Shown here piece by piece: positions 50,400-61,395 of a stretch of 64,000 nucleotides of DNA. This DNA comes from Buchnera aphidicola (Macrosiphum euphorbiae) (GTDB taxonomy: Bacteria; Pseudomonadota; Gammaproteobacteria; Enterobacterales; Enterobacteriaceae), in the NCBI RefSeq assembly GCF_005237295.1, contig NZ_CP033006.1:496001-560000 (forward strand). Direction: 5' to 3'. Made by a program: the position numbers and the translations under genes. The notes beneath the pieces were generated by a model, which ran no database searches, had not been told where the DNA came from, and worked only from the letters and a program-made list of their open reading frames with translations. Every line of letters starts with the position of its first letter. The stretch's first letter is position 1.

Positions 50400-51221
50400 T
50401 TATTTTTTTAAAATATCAATAATATCACCTGTTTTTGGAAGAACATTATACCATAAAAAAAAAGAATGAGCGGCTTGAAAAACTAACATTCCTATGCCAT
50501 TAGAAAAAAAATTGGCTCCTATTTTAATACACCAATTAATAAAAATTGTATTATCTATTTGATAATTCATATCATAAAAACAAGTTTTTGAAGAAACTAC
50601 AGATAAAGGAACAAAATCATCTTTTTTTTCAATAAATTTTGATGTTGCATTAATAATCAAATCAAAATATTTTATATTCAATAAATTTTTATCAAATACG
50701 TTGATGTCCCCATATTCATGAAATTGTGAAACTAATTTTTTAGCATTTGAAAAAGTTCTATTTGAAATAAAAATTGAACATCCAAATGATAAAAGAGGAA
50801 AAAGAACTCCTTTAACAGCCCCACCCGCACCAATTATTAATATTGAACACTTCTTTTTTATAAAATTTAATCTAATCAAATCAGATAATAATCCAATTCC
50901 ATCTGTATTGTCTCCTAAAATATATTGATCATCCATTTTTTTAAATGTGTTCACAGATTTAGCAATTTTAGCTCTTTCAGTTAATTTATCACAAAATAAA
51001 TAAGCTTCTTGTTTAAATGGTGCTGTAATATTAGCACCTTGACCACCTTGTTTAAAAAAATTTTTCAAAACAATATTAAACTTATCTAATGGAACATTAA
51101 CAGATTTATAAGTATGAACAATGCCTGTTTTTTTCGCAAATAAACTATGAATTTTAGGAGATTTACTATGATCAATAGGATTTCCAAATACAGCATAATT
51201 AAAACTTTGGTTTTTAAACAT
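50400..51221 (-). CDS. aroE: Shikimate dehydrogenase
   Basis: NADPH-dependent reduction of 3-dehydroshikimate to shikimate, on the way to Phe, Tyr and Trp. The product is 273 residues (E. coli 272). NYAVFGNPIDHSKSP, the catalytic Lys in NITAPFKQEAY, the catalytic Asp in GDNTDGIGLLSDL, the glycine-rich IGAGGAVKGVLFPL, and the NADP-phosphate region SNRTFSNAKKL are present. The start overlaps the end of tsaC by 8 bases, indicating coupling, as in the E. coli tsaC-aroE order. It is followed by the 23S operon promoter region. Confidence 0.97.
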   Translation of the reverse strand: MFKNQSFNYAVFGNPIDHSKSPKIHSLFAKKTGIVHTYKSVNVPLDKFNIVLKNFFKQGGQGANITAPFKQEAYLFCDKLTERAKIAKSVNTFKKMDDQYILGDNTDGIGLLSDLIRLNFIKKKCSILIIGAGGAVKGVLFPLLSFGCSIFISNRTFSNAKKLVSQFHEYGDINVFDKNLLNIKYFDLIINATSKFIEKKDDFVPLSVVSSKTCFYDMNYQIDNTIFINWCIKIGANFFSNGIGMLVFQAAHSFFLWYNVLPKTGDIIDILKK

Positions 51222-51792
51222 AGCGAATTAACTTTCCATTGATAATGTTAATGATCTTAGAAGGGTTTTTTTCATTGCCTATCTTTCCACTTAATAAAGG
51301 GAAATCTTTACCAAAATGTTTAAAAACTTCTTCAGGGGTCAAACATGGAGTCATATTTGAAATATTAGCACTTGTAGATATCAAAGCTTTCCCAAAAGTA
51401 TCACATAATTTTATTATTTCCATATGAGCACTTAAGCGTACAGCTATAGTATCAAATTTACCAGTCAACCAATAAGGAACTTCACGATTAGCTGGAAGTA
51501 AAAAAGTAAATGGTCCAGGCCAATGAAAAAATATTTTATTTTTTTGTTTATTAGACAAATTTTTTTCATTAATATACATTTTTATCTGATTAAAATCTGA
51601 AGCTACTAGTATAAAACCTTTTTTTACACTTCTTTTTTTTAGCTTTAGCAATTTTTTTACTGCTTTTTTACTCGTTGGATCGCATCCTAGACCAAACATT
51701 GATTCTGTAGGATACGCAATCACATTTTCTTCATGTAACATTTTTATGCAATAAAGTAGTGAACTTGAAAAGGAATGTTTATCCATTAACAT
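51214..51792 (-). CDS. tsaC: Threonylcarbamoyl-AMP synthase TsaC
   Basis: Makes threonylcarbamoyl-AMP from Thr, bicarbonate and ATP for t6A37 modification of ANN-decoding tRNAs. The product is 192 residues (E. coli 190). YrdC/Sua5 motifs: NVIAYPTESMFGLGCDP, LKKRSVKKGFILVASD, HWPGPFTFLLPANREVP, DTIAVRLSAH and ALISTSANIS. The ATG could be 51792 or, two codons later, 51786. It overlaps aroE by 8 bases; yrdD, which precedes it in E. coli, is missing between it and smg. Confidence 0.96.
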   Translation of the reverse strand: MLMDKHSFSSSLLYCIKMLHEENVIAYPTESMFGLGCDPTSKKAVKKLLKLKKRSVKKGFILVASDFNQIKMYINEKNLSNKQKNKIFFHWPGPFTFLLPANREVPYWLTGKFDTIAVRLSAHMEIIKLCDTFGKALISTSANISNMTPCLTPEEVFKHFGKDFPLLSGKIGNEKNPSKIINIINGKLIRYV

Positions 51793-51842
51793 TTTCTCGT
51801 AATGAAAATTATTATTTTTTCTTTAATTTAAAATAATATTAT

Positions 51843-52316
51843 TTAATGAATAACGTCTTCTTTGAAATTAAATAACAAATTTTCAAGTTTACGATATACT
51901 GTTTCACATCCAGGAACATTAAATAATACAATTAATACAATCCATTTTAAATCTTCAAGATTTATTTCATTAATATCTAATTCCATAATTCTTTCAATAA
52001 TCATTTCTCGTGTATCTAATGTTAATATTTCTAACTGTTCTAAAAAAATTATAAAACCACGACAATCAACATTTAATTTAAAAGATTCTTCTTGAGTATA
52101 AATTCGAGTAGAAATCTGATTAGATAACAAATTAATAGATGAAATAATATTCTTCTTATAACAAGAAAGATTTTTTAACCAACGTAAAGCATTATAAATA
52201 TCTCGTTTTTGAAAACCTATATCAGACAAATCATTAGTTAAACTATCGTAATCAATAGAAATTCTTGATTCACTATGAACATAATTTTCAAACAAATATA
52301 TTAATATATCAAACAT
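51843..52316 (-). CDS. smg: Smg family protein (DUF494)
   Basis: Function not established; a helical protein conserved in gammaproteobacteria near dprA/def. The product is 157 residues, the same as E. coli Smg: MFDILIYLFENYVHSES, GFQKRDIYNALRWL, CRGFIIFLEQLEILTLDTRE, EDLKWIVLIVLFNVPGCE. ATG 52316 has GAGGA 6 bases upstream; an in-frame GTG at 52331 would put this ribosome site inside the gene, so it is rejected. dprA (smf), the usual upstream neighbour, is gone, leaving a 221-bp divergent gap to def. Confidence 0.94.
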   Translation of the reverse strand: MFDILIYLFENYVHSESRISIDYDSLTNDLSDIGFQKRDIYNALRWLKNLSCYKKNIISSINLLSNQISTRIYTQEESFKLNVDCRGFIIFLEQLEILTLDTREMIIERIMELDINEINLEDLKWIVLIVLFNVPGCETVYRKLENLLFNFKEDVIH

Positions 52317-52537
52317 TACGTCCTCAATCACATATTAAAAAATTTAAATATTTAGTAATACATTCTACATATAAGTTTATCATGAGTATTGTCAATATAT
52401 AATATGAAAAATATTATAATATTATGCAAATAAGTTGTTACTAAAAAATATAAAAAACAACAATAGCAAACTTTTAATTATAATAAAAAAGTTTATACTA
52501 ATATATAAAATTCAACTATTTTATAACTAAAATATAT

Positions 52538-53056
52538 ATGTCTTTGTTAAAAATACTCTATTATCCTGATATACGTTTAAGACTTATTGCTAAACCAGTA
52601 AATAAAATTGATCAAAAAATACAAGACATTGCAAGAAATATGATAAATACAATGTATCAAGAAGAAGGAATTGGTTTAGCAGCAACTCAAGTAAATATTC
52701 AATTGCAAATTATAGTTATTAATACAATGGAAGAAGAAAAAAATAATTTAGTACTTATTAATCCTGAAATTATTAAAAAAGAAGGCAATATCAGTATTGA
52801 AGAAGGGTGTTTATCAATTCCAGAATATCGAGCTTCTGTACCAAGATATAATTATATAAAAGTTCAAGCAATTAATCTTTATGGAGAAAAAATAGAGATA
52901 GAAGCAAAATCGATAGTTTCTATTTGCATACAACACGAAATAGATCATCTGAAAGGTAAACTATTTATTGATTATCTATCAAAATTTAAAAGAGAAAGAA
53001 TTCAAAAAAAATTCAAAAAAATTAAAAAAAAAGATAATAAAAAAATTTTTAATTGA
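52538..53056 (+). CDS. def: Peptide deformylase
   Basis: Iron metalloenzyme removing the formyl group from nascent N-terminal fMet. The product is 172 residues (E. coli 169). The three active-site motifs are intact: GIGLAATQV (motif 1), EEGCLSIPE with the metal Cys (motif 2), and QHEIDHLKG with both metal His and the catalytic Glu (motif 3). The C-terminus is Lys-rich. It is transcribed divergently from smg and followed by fmt, as in E. coli. Confidence 0.98.
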   Translation: MSLLKILYYPDIRLRLIAKPVNKIDQKIQDIARNMINTMYQEEGIGLAATQVNIQLQIIVINTMEEEKNNLVLINPEIIKKEGNISIEEGCLSIPEYRASVPRYNYIKVQAINLYGEKIEIEAKSIVSICIQHEIDHLKGKLFIDYLSKFKRERIQKKFKKIKKKDNKKIFN

Positions 53057-53070
53057 GGAATAAAATACAT

Positions 53071-54015
53071 TTGAAAAAATTAAAAATTATTTTTGCTGGT
53101 ACAGAATATTTTTCTGCCGAACATTTAAAGGCACTAATTAATTCTGCACATAGCGTAATTTCAGTAATTACTCAACCAGATCGTTCTTCTGGAAGAGGAC
53201 AAAAAATTACTTTTTCCCCTGTAAAAAAACTATCTATAAATAACAAAATTCCTATTTTTCAGCCTTTAAATTTAAATGATAAAAATTTTCAAAATAAACT
53301 ATTAGAACTTAATGCAGATATTATGATAGTTGTATCTTATGGAAAAATTATACCAAAAAAGATTTTTACTATGTTTCCTAAAGGGTGTATTAATGTTCAT
53401 GCTTCACTATTACCTAGATGGCGAGGAGCAACTCCGATTCAATCATCAATTTTACATGGTGATAAAAAAACAGGTATAAGCATTATTAATATAAACGAGA
53501 AAATTGATTCTGGTACCATAATACATTCAAAAATATGCAATATATCATCTAAAGATACCACTAAAAGTTTATCTTTGAAATTAATCGAAATTGGAATTAA
53601 AGCATTATTAGAAGTCTTAGAAAAAATTATCTTAAATACAATTATTACAAAAAAACAAAATGAAAAAAATGCTATTTTATCAAAAAAAATATATAAAAAA
53701 GATGGTTTATTAAACTGGAACTTACAAGCTGAAAAATTAGAACGTTTAATACGAGCTTTTAATCCATGGCCTGTATGTTATTTTTTATTACACAACACAA
53801 CTATAAAGGTATGGCAATCAACTGTAATTCCTATAATACAATCAAATTTTTCTGTAGGAGAAATTATCTGTGCTAACAAATATGGAATTCAAATTAATAC
53901 ATCTCATAAAATATTAAATATCGAAAAATTACAATTACCTGGAAAAAAAATTATGGATGTTAAAAACATGATTATTTCTAAAAAAAATTTATTTAAAATC
54001 GGTACTATTATATAA
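53071..54015 (+). CDS. fmt: Methionyl-tRNA formyltransferase
   Basis: Formylates initiator Met-tRNA with 10-formyl-THF. The start TTG 53071 gives 314 residues (E. coli 315) and the aligned N-terminus KKLKIIFAGTEYFSAEHL. GAGGAA (53055-53060), partly over the def stop, is a good ribosome site for this TTG, while an earlier TTG at 53053 lies before it. Motifs: QPDRSSGRGQ, SYGKIIPK, NVHASLLPRWRGATPIQ (catalytic Asn/His), and the C-terminal RLIRAFNPWPVCYF. Works with FolD (donor), tRNA-fMet and Def, all encoded in this window. Confidence 0.95.
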   Translation: MKKLKIIFAGTEYFSAEHLKALINSAHSVISVITQPDRSSGRGQKITFSPVKKLSINNKIPIFQPLNLNDKNFQNKLLELNADIMIVVSYGKIIPKKIFTMFPKGCINVHASLLPRWRGATPIQSSILHGDKKTGISIININEKIDSGTIIHSKICNISSKDTTKSLSLKLIEIGIKALLEVLEKIILNTIITKKQNEKNAILSKKIYKKDGLLNWNLQAEKLERLIRAFNPWPVCYFLLHNTTIKVWQSTVIPIIQSNFSVGEIICANKYGIQINTSHKILNIEKLQLPGKKIMDVKNMIISKKNLFKIGTII

Positions 54016-54076
54016 AAAGAAGTATTTAATAACTTTTTTCATATATATTCTCGAAATTATTTAAATCAAAAAAAAC

Positions 54077-54103
54077 AAGCAAACGGTGCATTTCCGTTTG
54101 CTT
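54077..54103. terminator. Bidirectional terminator between fmt and the alpha operon
   Basis: AAGCAAACGG (54077-54086) and CCGTTTGCTT (54094-54103) form a perfect 10-bp stem with a 7-base loop. On the minus strand it is followed by GTTTTTTTTG, a strong T-run 40 bases after the rplQ stop; on the plus strand by TTAAAATT. It mainly ends the rpsM-rplQ transcript. Confidence 0.85.
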
Positions 54104-54143
54104 TAAAATTATATTTTATAGATTTTTATAAGAAATATAACAT

Positions 54144-54536
54144 TTATTGTTCTACAATTTCTTCTTTTTTACTTTTTTTAACACGATCAACTAATTCAAT
54201 ATAGGCCATTGGAGCTTTATCTCCAGATCGAAATCCACATTTTAAAATACGAGTATAACCGCCTAATCTACTAAAAAAACAAGGACCTAAATTTTTAAAA
54301 AGTTTTGCGACTATCGCATTATCACGAATACGAGAAAATACTAATCGTCTATGAGAGACAGTATCTATTTTAGATAAAGTAATAATAGGCTCGACAATAC
54401 GACGTAGTTCTTTTGCTTTAGCCAAAGTCGTTTTTATAATTTCATGTGTTAATAATGAACATATCATATTTTTAAACATAGAATCAAAATGAGCACTATT
54501 ACGATTTAATTGACGACCACTTTTCCGATGACGCAT
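54144..54536 (-). CDS. rplQ: 50S ribosomal protein L17
   Basis: Large-subunit protein near the exit tunnel, 130 residues (E. coli 127). [17 protein letters not shown] at the start, [36 protein letters not shown] and [20 protein letters not shown] are signatures. Last gene of the alpha operon, 46 bp behind rpoA and followed by a terminator; the C-terminal tail is a short Lys/Glu-rich extension. Confidence 0.98.
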   Translation of the reverse strand: MRHRKSGRQLNRNSAHFDSMFKNMICSLLTHEIIKTTLAKAKELRRIVEPIITLSKIDTVSHRRLVFSRIRDNAIVAKLFKNLGPCFFSRLGGYTRILKCGFRSGDKAPMAYIELVDRVKKSKKEEIVEQ

Positions 54537-54582
54537 AAATTTATTCCTTCTATTAAGATTTTAATATAAAATAAAATATAAA

Positions 54583-55572
54583 TTATTCATCTAAAATACT
54601 TGATGGCGGCCAATTTTCTAATTTCATGCCAAGAGATAAATTTCTAGAAGCTAATATATCCTTAATTTCAGTTAAAGATTTTTTTCCTAAATTAGGAGTT
54701 TTCAAAAGTTCTACTTCAGTTCTTTGTACTAAATCACCAATATAGTGTATAGCTTCTGCTTTGAGACAATTAGCAGAACGAACTGTTAATTCTAAATCAT
54801 CTACTGGTCGCAATAAAATAGGTTCAAATGCAGGTTTGTCTTCTTTAATTTCAGGTTCACGAACGTCTCTTAAATCAACAAAAGCTTCTAATTGTTCTGC
54901 TAAAATAGTAGCAGCCCGTCGAATGGCTTCTTCTGGGTCAATAGTTCCATTTGTTTCCATTTCAATAACTAATTTATCTAAATCAGTTCTTTGTTCTACA
55001 CGTGCTGCTTCTACATTATAAGAAATACGATCTATTGGACTATAACAAGCATCTACTAACAAACAACCTATTGGTCTTGATTCTTCTTCTAAATGAACTC
55101 TTGAAGATGCGGGAATATAACCTCTTCCACGTTGTACTCTTATCCTCATTTTAATTGAAGCATTTTCATAGGTTAAATTACAAATGACGTGTTCTGGTTT
55201 AATGATCTCGACCTCACCATCATGTATAATGTCTGCAGCAGTGACAGAACCAATTCCAGATTTATTTAATGTAAGAAAAACTTCATCTTTTCTATAGACT
55301 TTTACAGCCAATCCTTTTAAATTTAATAATATTTCTAAAATATCTTCTTGCACACCCTCTTTAGTACTATATTCATGAAGTACCCCATCAATTTCAACTT
55401 CAGTTACTGCACATCCTGGCATAGAAGAAAGGAGAATTCTACGAAGTGCATTTCCAAGTGTATGACCAAATCCTCTTTCTAATGGCTCTAAAGTAACTTT
55501 AGTATGTGTTGTACTAATTTGTTCAATATCAACTAAACGTGGTTTTAAAAAATCCATGATAGAATTCTGCAT
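54583..55572 (-). CDS. rpoA: RNA polymerase alpha subunit
   Basis: Assembly platform of RNA polymerase, 329 residues, same length as E. coli. N-terminal dimerisation domain ([37 protein letters not shown]), a linker, and the C-terminal UP-element/activator-binding domain ([37 protein letters not shown]). The CTD Arg corresponding to E. coli R265 is replaced in context by a different local sequence (SANCLKAE), where the family has R-x-x-N-C-L-K; here [10 protein letters not shown] keeps the Arg. Within the alpha operon between rpsD and rplQ. Confidence 0.98.
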   Translation of the reverse strand: MQNSIMDFLKPRLVDIEQISTTHTKVTLEPLERGFGHTLGNALRRILLSSMPGCAVTEVEIDGVLHEYSTKEGVQEDILEILLNLKGLAVKVYRKDEVFLTLNKSGIGSVTAADIIHDGEVEIIKPEHVICNLTYENASIKMRIRVQRGRGYIPASSRVHLEEESRPIGCLLVDACYSPIDRISYNVEAARVEQRTDLDKLVIEMETNGTIDPEEAIRRAATILAEQLEAFVDLRDVREPEIKEDKPAFEPILLRPVDDLELTVRSANCLKAEAIHYIGDLVQRTEVELLKTPNLGKKSLTEIKDILASRNLSLGMKLENWPPSSILDE

Positions 55573-55600
55573 ATTATCCTCTCTTTAATAGTCAACTTTA

Positions 55601-56221
55601 CTATTTAGAATAAAGTTCAACAATTAAGTATTCATTAATTTCTGCAGATAAATCAGAACGTTCAGGAAATCTTTTAAAAATACCTTCCATTTTAGTTTGA
55701 TCAACTTCTAACCAGATTGGTTTTTCTCTTTGTTCAACGAGTTCTAAAGCCGCTTTAATTCGAGATTGATTTTTAGATTTATCCCTAATAGAAATTCGGT
55801 CATTAGGAGAAACTTGATATGAGGCAATATTCACGATTTTATTATTAACTATAATAGATTTATGATTAATTAATTGTCTAGATTCGGCACGAGTACAACC
55901 AAAACCCATACGATAAACTACATTATCTAATCTAGATTCTAATAACTGCAATAAATTTGCTCCGGTATTGCCTTTTAAGCGAGCAGCTTTTTTATAATAT
56001 ATTTTAAATTGCCGTTCTAAAACACCGTATAAACGACGGACCTTTTGTTTTTCACGTAATTGAACAGCATAATCAGATAATCTAGGTTTGCGAATACCAT
56101 GTTGTCCCGGAGGCTGTTCTAATTTACATTTTGATTCTATTGGACGAAGTCCTGATTTAAGAAATAAATCAGTACCTTCACGTCGACTTAATTTTAATTT
56201 CGGGCCTAAATATTTTGCCAT
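55601..56221 (-). CDS. rpsD: 30S ribosomal protein S4
   Basis: Primary 16S-binding protein and, in E. coli, translational repressor of the alpha operon. The product is 206 residues, as in E. coli, from ATG 56221 with GGAGA 6 bases upstream; an open frame four codons longer lacks homology. [40 protein letters not shown], the S4 RNA-binding domain [20 protein letters not shown] and [11 protein letters not shown] match. Gene order rpsM-rpsK-rpsD-rpoA-rplQ is intact. Confidence 0.98.
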   Translation of the reverse strand: MAKYLGPKLKLSRREGTDLFLKSGLRPIESKCKLEQPPGQHGIRKPRLSDYAVQLREKQKVRRLYGVLERQFKIYYKKAARLKGNTGANLLQLLESRLDNVVYRMGFGCTRAESRQLINHKSIIVNNKIVNIASYQVSPNDRISIRDKSKNQSRIKAALELVEQREKPIWLEVDQTKMEGIFKRFPERSDLSAEINEYLIVELYSK

Positions 56222-56246
56222 TTTATTCTCCAAACATTCCTAAAAA

Positions 56247-56654
<408 letters not shown>

Positions 56655-56659
56655 CTAAA

Positions 56660-57016
56660 TTATTTTTTTATTGGTTTTCGAGGACCTTTACAAGTTCTAG
56701 CATTAGTTTTAGTTCTTTGTCCATGTACTGGCAAACTCCTACGATGACGTAAACCACGATAACAGCTTAGATCAATTAAACGCTTAATATTTAAAGTTCT
56801 CTCTCTTCTTAAATCACCTTCAATAACATATTTTGCTACATGTGTTCTTAAAAGATCAATCTGTTCTTCACTTAAATCTATAATTTTAGAATGTTCAGGA
56901 ATATTTGTAATAGAACAAATCAATTTAGACCGTTTTTTACCAATTCCATATATTGCAGTTAATGCAATTAAAGTATGCTTATGTTCAGGAATATTAATAC
57001 CTGCAATACGTGCCAT
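56660..57016 (-). CDS. rpsM: 30S ribosomal protein S13
   Basis: Head protein contacting P-site tRNA and bridging to L5; 118 residues, as in E. coli. [52 protein letters not shown] and the basic tail [18 protein letters not shown]. First gene of the alpha operon; the 89-bp spacer to rpmJ should contain its promoter or leader, but I see no convincing boxes. Confidence 0.98.
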   Translation of the reverse strand: MARIAGINIPEHKHTLIALTAIYGIGKKRSKLICSITNIPEHSKIIDLSEEQIDLLRTHVAKYVIEGDLRRERTLNIKRLIDLSCYRGLRHRRSLPVHGQRTKTNARTCKGPRKPIKK

Positions 57017-57105
57017 ATTATAAAACCTTATAAATGTATTTTAAATAAATCTATACGTTAAAGATGATGATTAATGTTTAAAAATATTTTAATCTATAAA
57101 AATTA

Positions 57106-57222
57106 CTAACCTTGACGTTGCTTGTGTTTTGGATCATTACTACAGATAACTCTTACAACATTGTTCCTTCTTATTATTTTGCAGTTTCGACAAAGTATTT
57201 TTACAGAAGCTTGTACCTTCAT
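57106..57222 (-). CDS. rpmJ: 50S ribosomal protein L36
   Basis: A 38-residue zinc-ribbon protein, same length as E. coli. On the complement ATG 57222 starts [20 protein letters not shown] and the frame stops at TAG 57106-57108 after PKHKQRQG. The zinc ligands Cys11, Cys14, Cys27 and His33 are all present. It sits between secY and rpsM, as at the end of the E. coli spc operon. Confidence 0.96.
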   Translation of the reverse strand: MKVQASVKILCRNCKIIRRNNVVRVICSNDPKHKQRQG

Positions 57223-57255
57223 TGTATTTCCTTGAATTTTTTTAATATAAAATAT

Positions 57256-58569
57256 CTAATCTAGATTAGCTTTTTTTAGCATAGATTCATATTGATTAGA
57301 CATTATCAATGTTTGAATTTGAGTAATAAAATCCATAATAACTACCACAACAATTAATAATGAAGTGCCACCAAAATAAAAAGGAACATTCATAGCACTT
57401 CGCATAAATTCTGGAATCAAACAAATAAATGTAATATATAAAGAACCAACTAGTGTTAGTCTTAACATAATTTTATCAATATATTTTGCTGTTTGTTCTC
57501 CGGGTCTAATACCGGAAATAAAAGCCCCTGATTTTTTTAAATTATCTGCTGTTTCACGAGGATTAAAAACTAATCCTGTATAAAAAAAACAAAAAAATAC
57601 TATTGCAGATATGTATAAAATTAAATATAAAGGTTGATTAGGTTGTAAATAAGATGAAATAGTTTTTAACCATTCACTACTTACTTTGCACCAAGATATG
57701 ACAGTTGCAGGAAACAGAACAACACTAGAAGCAAAAATGGCAGGTATAACACCAGACATATTAATTTTTAAAGGCAAATGAGTACTTTGAGCTGCATATA
57801 TACGACGACCCTGTTGGCGTTGCGCATAATGTACAATAATTTTTCTTTGCCCTCTTTCTATAAAAACAACAAGAAAAATAACTAAAAAAATCAACAATAA
57901 AATAAACAAAAACAATAAAAAATGCAAATCTCCCTGTCTTGTTTTTTCAATAGTATTCCCAATCGCCGAAGGTAGACCAGCTATTATTCCTATAAAAATA
58001 ATAATTGAAATACCATTACCAATACCATGTTCTGTAATTAATTCTCCCAGCCACATTAAAAACATGGTACCAGTTACTAAACTTATAATAGCAATTAAAT
58101 AAAAACAAAAATCAATATTTATTATAATTGTACGCATTCCTACTATATTAGGAAGAGTAGTAGCAATTCCAACAGACTGAACAAGAGCTAATATTAAGGT
58201 GGCATATCTAGTATACTGATTAATTTTATGACGTCCAGATTCTCCTTCTTTTTTCATTTCAGATAAAGCAGGATATACTAGTGTTAATAATTGCACGATA
58301 ATAGAAGCAGATATATAGGGCATAATGCCTAAAGCAAAAATAGAAGCACGACTCAAAGCACCACCAGAAAACATATTAAACATCTCAACAATAGTACCTT
58401 TTTGTTCGTTTAATATTTTAGATAAAATCGTAGTATCAATTCCAGGAATTGGAATAAACGAACCAATACGAAAAATAATAATAGCTGCTATTAGAAAAAT
58501 AATTCTCTGTTTTAGCTCACTGACATTTTTTTTAGTATTTTTGAAATTTAATCCTAATTTTTTAACCAT
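57256..58569 (-). CDS. secY: Protein translocase subunit SecY
   Basis: Channel-forming core of the SecYEG translocon, 437 residues with ten membrane helices (E. coli 443). [12 protein letters not shown] begins the plug region, [19 protein letters not shown] is the conserved TM2 stretch, [20 protein letters not shown] the cytoplasmic C4 loop, and [20 protein letters not shown] with [10 protein letters not shown] the C5 loop bearing the SecA-contact Arg. It lies between rplO and rpmJ in the spc operon. Confidence 0.98.
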   Translation of the reverse strand: MVKKLGLNFKNTKKNVSELKQRIIFLIAAIIIFRIGSFIPIPGIDTTILSKILNEQKGTIVEMFNMFSGGALSRASIFALGIMPYISASIIVQLLTLVYPALSEMKKEGESGRHKINQYTRYATLILALVQSVGIATTLPNIVGMRTIIINIDFCFYLIAIISLVTGTMFLMWLGELITEHGIGNGISIIIFIGIIAGLPSAIGNTIEKTRQGDLHFLLFLFILLLIFLVIFLVVFIERGQRKIIVHYAQRQQGRRIYAAQSTHLPLKINMSGVIPAIFASSVVLFPATVISWCKVSSEWLKTISSYLQPNQPLYLILYISAIVFFCFFYTGLVFNPRETADNLKKSGAFISGIRPGEQTAKYIDKIMLRLTLVGSLYITFICLIPEFMRSAMNVPFYFGGTSLLIVVVVIMDFITQIQTLIMSNQYESMLKKANLD

Positions 58570-58579
58570 TATTTACCGC

Positions 58580-59014
58580 TTATCCTTCAATTTTACCACC
58601 AGAATTTTCAATTTCAGAACGAGCACCTTTAGTAACAAGTAAACCTCGAATTATTAAAGGAACATTTAATTTTCCTGTAAAAATTATCTTGGCATGTTTA
58701 ATATTTTTTTTAACAATATTTTCTTTTTTTAATATTTTAAGATCAATAATATTTGTAGATAAATTTGATAAATCTGATAAACGAACTTCTGTTGTAATAT
58801 TTTTTTTTCTAGAATTAAAACCAAATTTAGGAAGTCTTCTATATAAAGGCATTTGTCCTCCTTCAAAACCACGACGAATGCTGCTTCCTGATCTAGATTT
58901 TTGCCCTTTATGACCGCGACCTGCAGTTTTACCAAAACCTGAACCAATACCGCGACCTAATCTTTTTCGATTCTGACGTGCTCCATTTGCTGGAGAAAGA
59001 GTGTTTAAATACAT
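58580..59014 (-). CDS. rplO: 50S ribosomal protein L15
   Basis: Late-assembly 23S-binding protein, 144 residues, as in E. coli. [58 protein letters not shown] and the end [17 protein letters not shown]. The first half is the extended basic tail. 10 bp upstream of secY, in the spc operon; 4 bases separate it from rpmD. Confidence 0.98.
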   Translation of the reverse strand: MYLNTLSPANGARQNRKRLGRGIGSGFGKTAGRGHKGQKSRSGSSIRRGFEGGQMPLYRRLPKFGFNSRKKNITTEVRLSDLSNLSTNIIDLKILKKENIVKKNIKHAKIIFTGKLNVPLIIRGLLVTKGARSEIENSGGKIEG

Positions 59015-59018
59015 ACTT

Positions 59019-59198
59019 TTACTCCTCTTGTATTTTTAAAATATATGAAATTTTTTTAATCATACCTTGAATAGATGCTGTATCTTCACGTATGACAGTG
59101 TGTCCTATATAACGCAGTCCAAGTCCAATCAATGTTTTTTTGTGCTTAGGTAATCTTCCTATAGCACTTTTTATTTGAGTGATTTTTATGTTTTTCAT
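59019..59198 (-). CDS. rpmD: 50S ribosomal protein L30
   Basis: A 59-residue protein, same length as E. coli L30. From ATG 59198 the complement reads [20 protein letters not shown], then [17 protein letters not shown] and a stop TAA at 59019-59021 after QEE. Located between rpsE and rplO, the standard spc order. The terminal GAGGAG of this gene is also the ribosome site of rplO, so the two are translationally linked. Confidence 0.96.
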   Translation of the reverse strand: MKNIKITQIKSAIGRLPKHKKTLIGLGLRYIGHTVIREDTASIQGMIKKISYILKIQEE

Positions 59199-59208
59199 TA
59201 AATCAAAT

Positions 59209-59712
59209 TTATCCTAATATATCTTCAATACGTTTATTTCTTTTAGCAGCTATCATTTCTGGGGATTTCATATTAATTAGCCCATTCATAGTAGCCCGAA
59301 CTACATTGATAGGATTCGTGGAACCATAAGTTTTAGCTAGCACATTATGTATACCTGCCACTTCTAAAACTGCACGCATAGCTCCACCCGCAATAATTCC
59401 TGTTCCATCAGAAGCTGGTTTCATAAAAACATTTGATCCAGTATGAGAACCTTTTAATGAATGTTGTAGAGTTTTATTAACTAACGGTATAGTAATCATA
59501 TTACGTCTAGCTTTTTCCATAGCTTTTTGAATAGCAGCAGGAACTTCACGTGCTTTTCCATAACCAAAACCAACTCGTCCATCTCCATTTCCTACTACAG
59601 TTAATGCTGTAAAAGAAAATATACGACCACCTTTAACTGTTTTTGAAACACGATTTACTGTAATTAATTTTTCTTGTAAATCACTATTGTTCTTTTTTTC
59701 AATATTAGCCAT
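59209..59712 (-). CDS. rpsE: 30S ribosomal protein S5
   Basis: Decoding-fidelity (ram) protein of the 30S subunit, 167 residues as in E. coli. [60 protein letters not shown] and [18 protein letters not shown]-like end ([18 protein letters not shown]). Residues of the spectinomycin loop (VSKTVKGG) are the usual ones. 15 bp behind rplR, 10 bp before rpmD. Confidence 0.98.
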   Translation of the reverse strand: MANIEKKNNSDLQEKLITVNRVSKTVKGGRIFSFTALTVVGNGDGRVGFGYGKAREVPAAIQKAMEKARRNMITIPLVNKTLQHSLKGSHTGSNVFMKPASDGTGIIAGGAMRAVLEVAGIHNVLAKTYGSTNPINVVRATMNGLINMKSPEMIAAKRNKRIEDILG

Positions 59713-59727
59713 TCTATAATTTTCGCC

Positions 59728-60096
59728 TTAAAACTTTAGTCCAACTTCACGTGCAGATTCAGCTAAAACTTGTACGCGACCATGATATTTAAAACCAGAT
59801 CGATCAAAAGAAACATTTTCTATTCCTTTGGATAAAGCTCGTTCTGCAATAATTTTACCTATTTGTGCTGCAGCTTCTTTGTTTCCTGTATATTTCAAAG
59901 TGCAATTTATTTTTTTTTCTAGAGTTGAAGCATATGCCAATACTTTTGATTCTGTAGAAGAAACTATTTGAGCATACATATGACGTGGAGTACGATGTAC
60001 AATTAGTCGAATAGCACCTAGTTTTTTAAGTTTACGACGTGTTTTGATAGATCGACGCATACGAGAAATTATTTTATTTTTATTGGAAAAACTCAT
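59728..60096 (-). CDS. rplR: 50S ribosomal protein L18
   Basis: 5S-rRNA-binding protein of the central protuberance, 122 residues (E. coli 117; the extra residues are at the N-terminus). [53 protein letters not shown] and [20 protein letters not shown]. It starts one base after the rplF stop, so probably coupled. Confidence 0.98.
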   Translation of the reverse strand: MSFSNKNKIISRMRRSIKTRRKLKKLGAIRLIVHRTPRHMYAQIVSSTESKVLAYASTLEKKINCTLKYTGNKEAAAQIGKIIAERALSKGIENVSFDRSGFKYHGRVQVLAESAREVGLKF

Positions 60097-60097
60097 T

Positions 60098-60634
60098 TTA
60101 TTTCTTCTTAGCCTCTTTCATACGTACAATTTCATCTGAATATCGTATACCTTTTCCTTTATAAGGTTCCGGTACACGATAAGAACGCAAATTAGCTGCA
60201 ATTTGCCCAACTAATTGTTTGTCTATTCCTTGAATAATAATTTCTGTTGGAGATGGATTTTCTGCGTTAATACCTTTAGGCAGACGATATGTAATCATAT
60301 GAGAATAACCCAGTGACATGTTAATAACATCACCTTTTATTATTGATACACGATAACCAACTCCAGAAAATTGTAATTTTTTGCTAAATTTTTTAGAAAC
60401 ACCTATAACCATAGAATTTACAAGAGCTCTTGAGGTTCCTGCTTGCGCCCAACCATCAGAAAAACCTAAACGTGGCGAAAAAATTATTTTATTATCTAGA
60501 TATTCAATTTTCACTGATCGATGAATAGTACGTGAAAGATGACCATATTTTCCTTTAATTGATATATTTTGTAAATCTAATTGAATGTTAATATCAGAAG
60601 GAATAACAATTGGACATTTAGCAACACGAGACAT
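60098..60634 (-). CDS. rplF: 50S ribosomal protein L6
   Basis: Protein near the factor-binding site and the sarcin-ricin loop, 178 residues (E. coli 177). [49 protein letters not shown], and the C-terminal L6 signature [20 protein letters not shown]. Two L6 repeats are recognisable. 18 bp behind rpsH. Confidence 0.98.
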   Translation of the reverse strand: MSRVAKCPIVIPSDINIQLDLQNISIKGKYGHLSRTIHRSVKIEYLDNKIIFSPRLGFSDGWAQAGTSRALVNSMVIGVSKKFSKKLQFSGVGYRVSIIKGDVINMSLGYSHMITYRLPKGINAENPSPTEIIIQGIDKQLVGQIAANLRSYRVPEPYKGKGIRYSDEIVRMKEAKKK

Positions 60635-60652
60635 TCTTCCTCCATTTATTAA

Positions 60653-61045
60653 TTAAGCTACATAACAAATAACTTCACCGCCAAGACCAGCTTGACGAGC
60701 CATACGATCCGTCATAACACCTTGAGAAGTAGAAATCACTGCTATACCTAGACCAGACATAACTTTAGGTAAATTATTCTTATTTTTATATATTCGTAAA
60801 CTAGGACGACTGATACGTTGAATCATTTCTACTACTGATTTTCCCTGAAAATATTTCAAAATAACTTCTAATTCTAATTTAATATTACCTGTGATTTTAT
60901 AATCTTTAATATAACCTTCTTGTTTTAATAGTTCGACAATTGATTTTTTTAATCTAGATGAAGGCATCTTAACAGAATATTTATTAGCTGATTGACCGTT
61001 TCGAATACGAGTCAACATATCTGCTACTGGGTCTTGCATGCTCAT
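60653..61045 (-). CDS. rpsH: 30S ribosomal protein S8
   Basis: Primary 16S-binding protein and the translational regulator of the spc operon in E. coli; 130 residues, as in E. coli. [60 protein letters not shown] and [12 protein letters not shown]. The RNA-binding STSQG loop is intact. 30 bp behind rpsN. Confidence 0.98.
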   Translation of the reverse strand: MSMQDPVADMLTRIRNGQSANKYSVKMPSSRLKKSIVELLKQEGYIKDYKITGNIKLELEVILKYFQGKSVVEMIQRISRPSLRIYKNKNNLPKVMSGLGIAVISTSQGVMTDRMARQAGLGGEVICYVA

Positions 61046-61075
61046 TTTTAAACTCCAAAACCTGAAAAATGTATT

Positions 61076-61381
61076 TTACCAACTTGCTTTTTTTAAACCA
61101 GGGATTTCACCTTTCATGGCTGCCTCTCTAACCTTAATACGACTTAATCCAAATTTACGTAAAAAAGCATGTGGACGACCTGTTTGACGACATCTATTTC
61201 TTTGACGTGATGGACTAGAATCACGTGGAAAAGATTGTAATTTAAGAACTGCATTCCAGCGTTCTTCTTCTGAAAAATTCATGCTGGAAATAATATTTTT
61301 TAATTCAATACGTTGTGTGTAAAATTTATTAGCTAATTTTACACGTTTAATTTCACGTGCTTTCATTGATTCTTTAGCCAT
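61076..61381 (-). CDS. rpsN: 30S ribosomal protein S14
   Basis: Head protein, 101 residues, the zinc-free (C-minus) long form as in E. coli. [60 protein letters not shown] and [13 protein letters not shown]. 14 bp behind rplE. Confidence 0.98.
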   Translation of the reverse strand: MAKESMKAREIKRVKLANKFYTQRIELKNIISSMNFSEEERWNAVLKLQSFPRDSSPSRQRNRCRQTGRPHAFLRKFGLSRIKVREAAMKGEIPGLKKASW

Positions 61382-61395
61382 TGAATAACCTTTTT

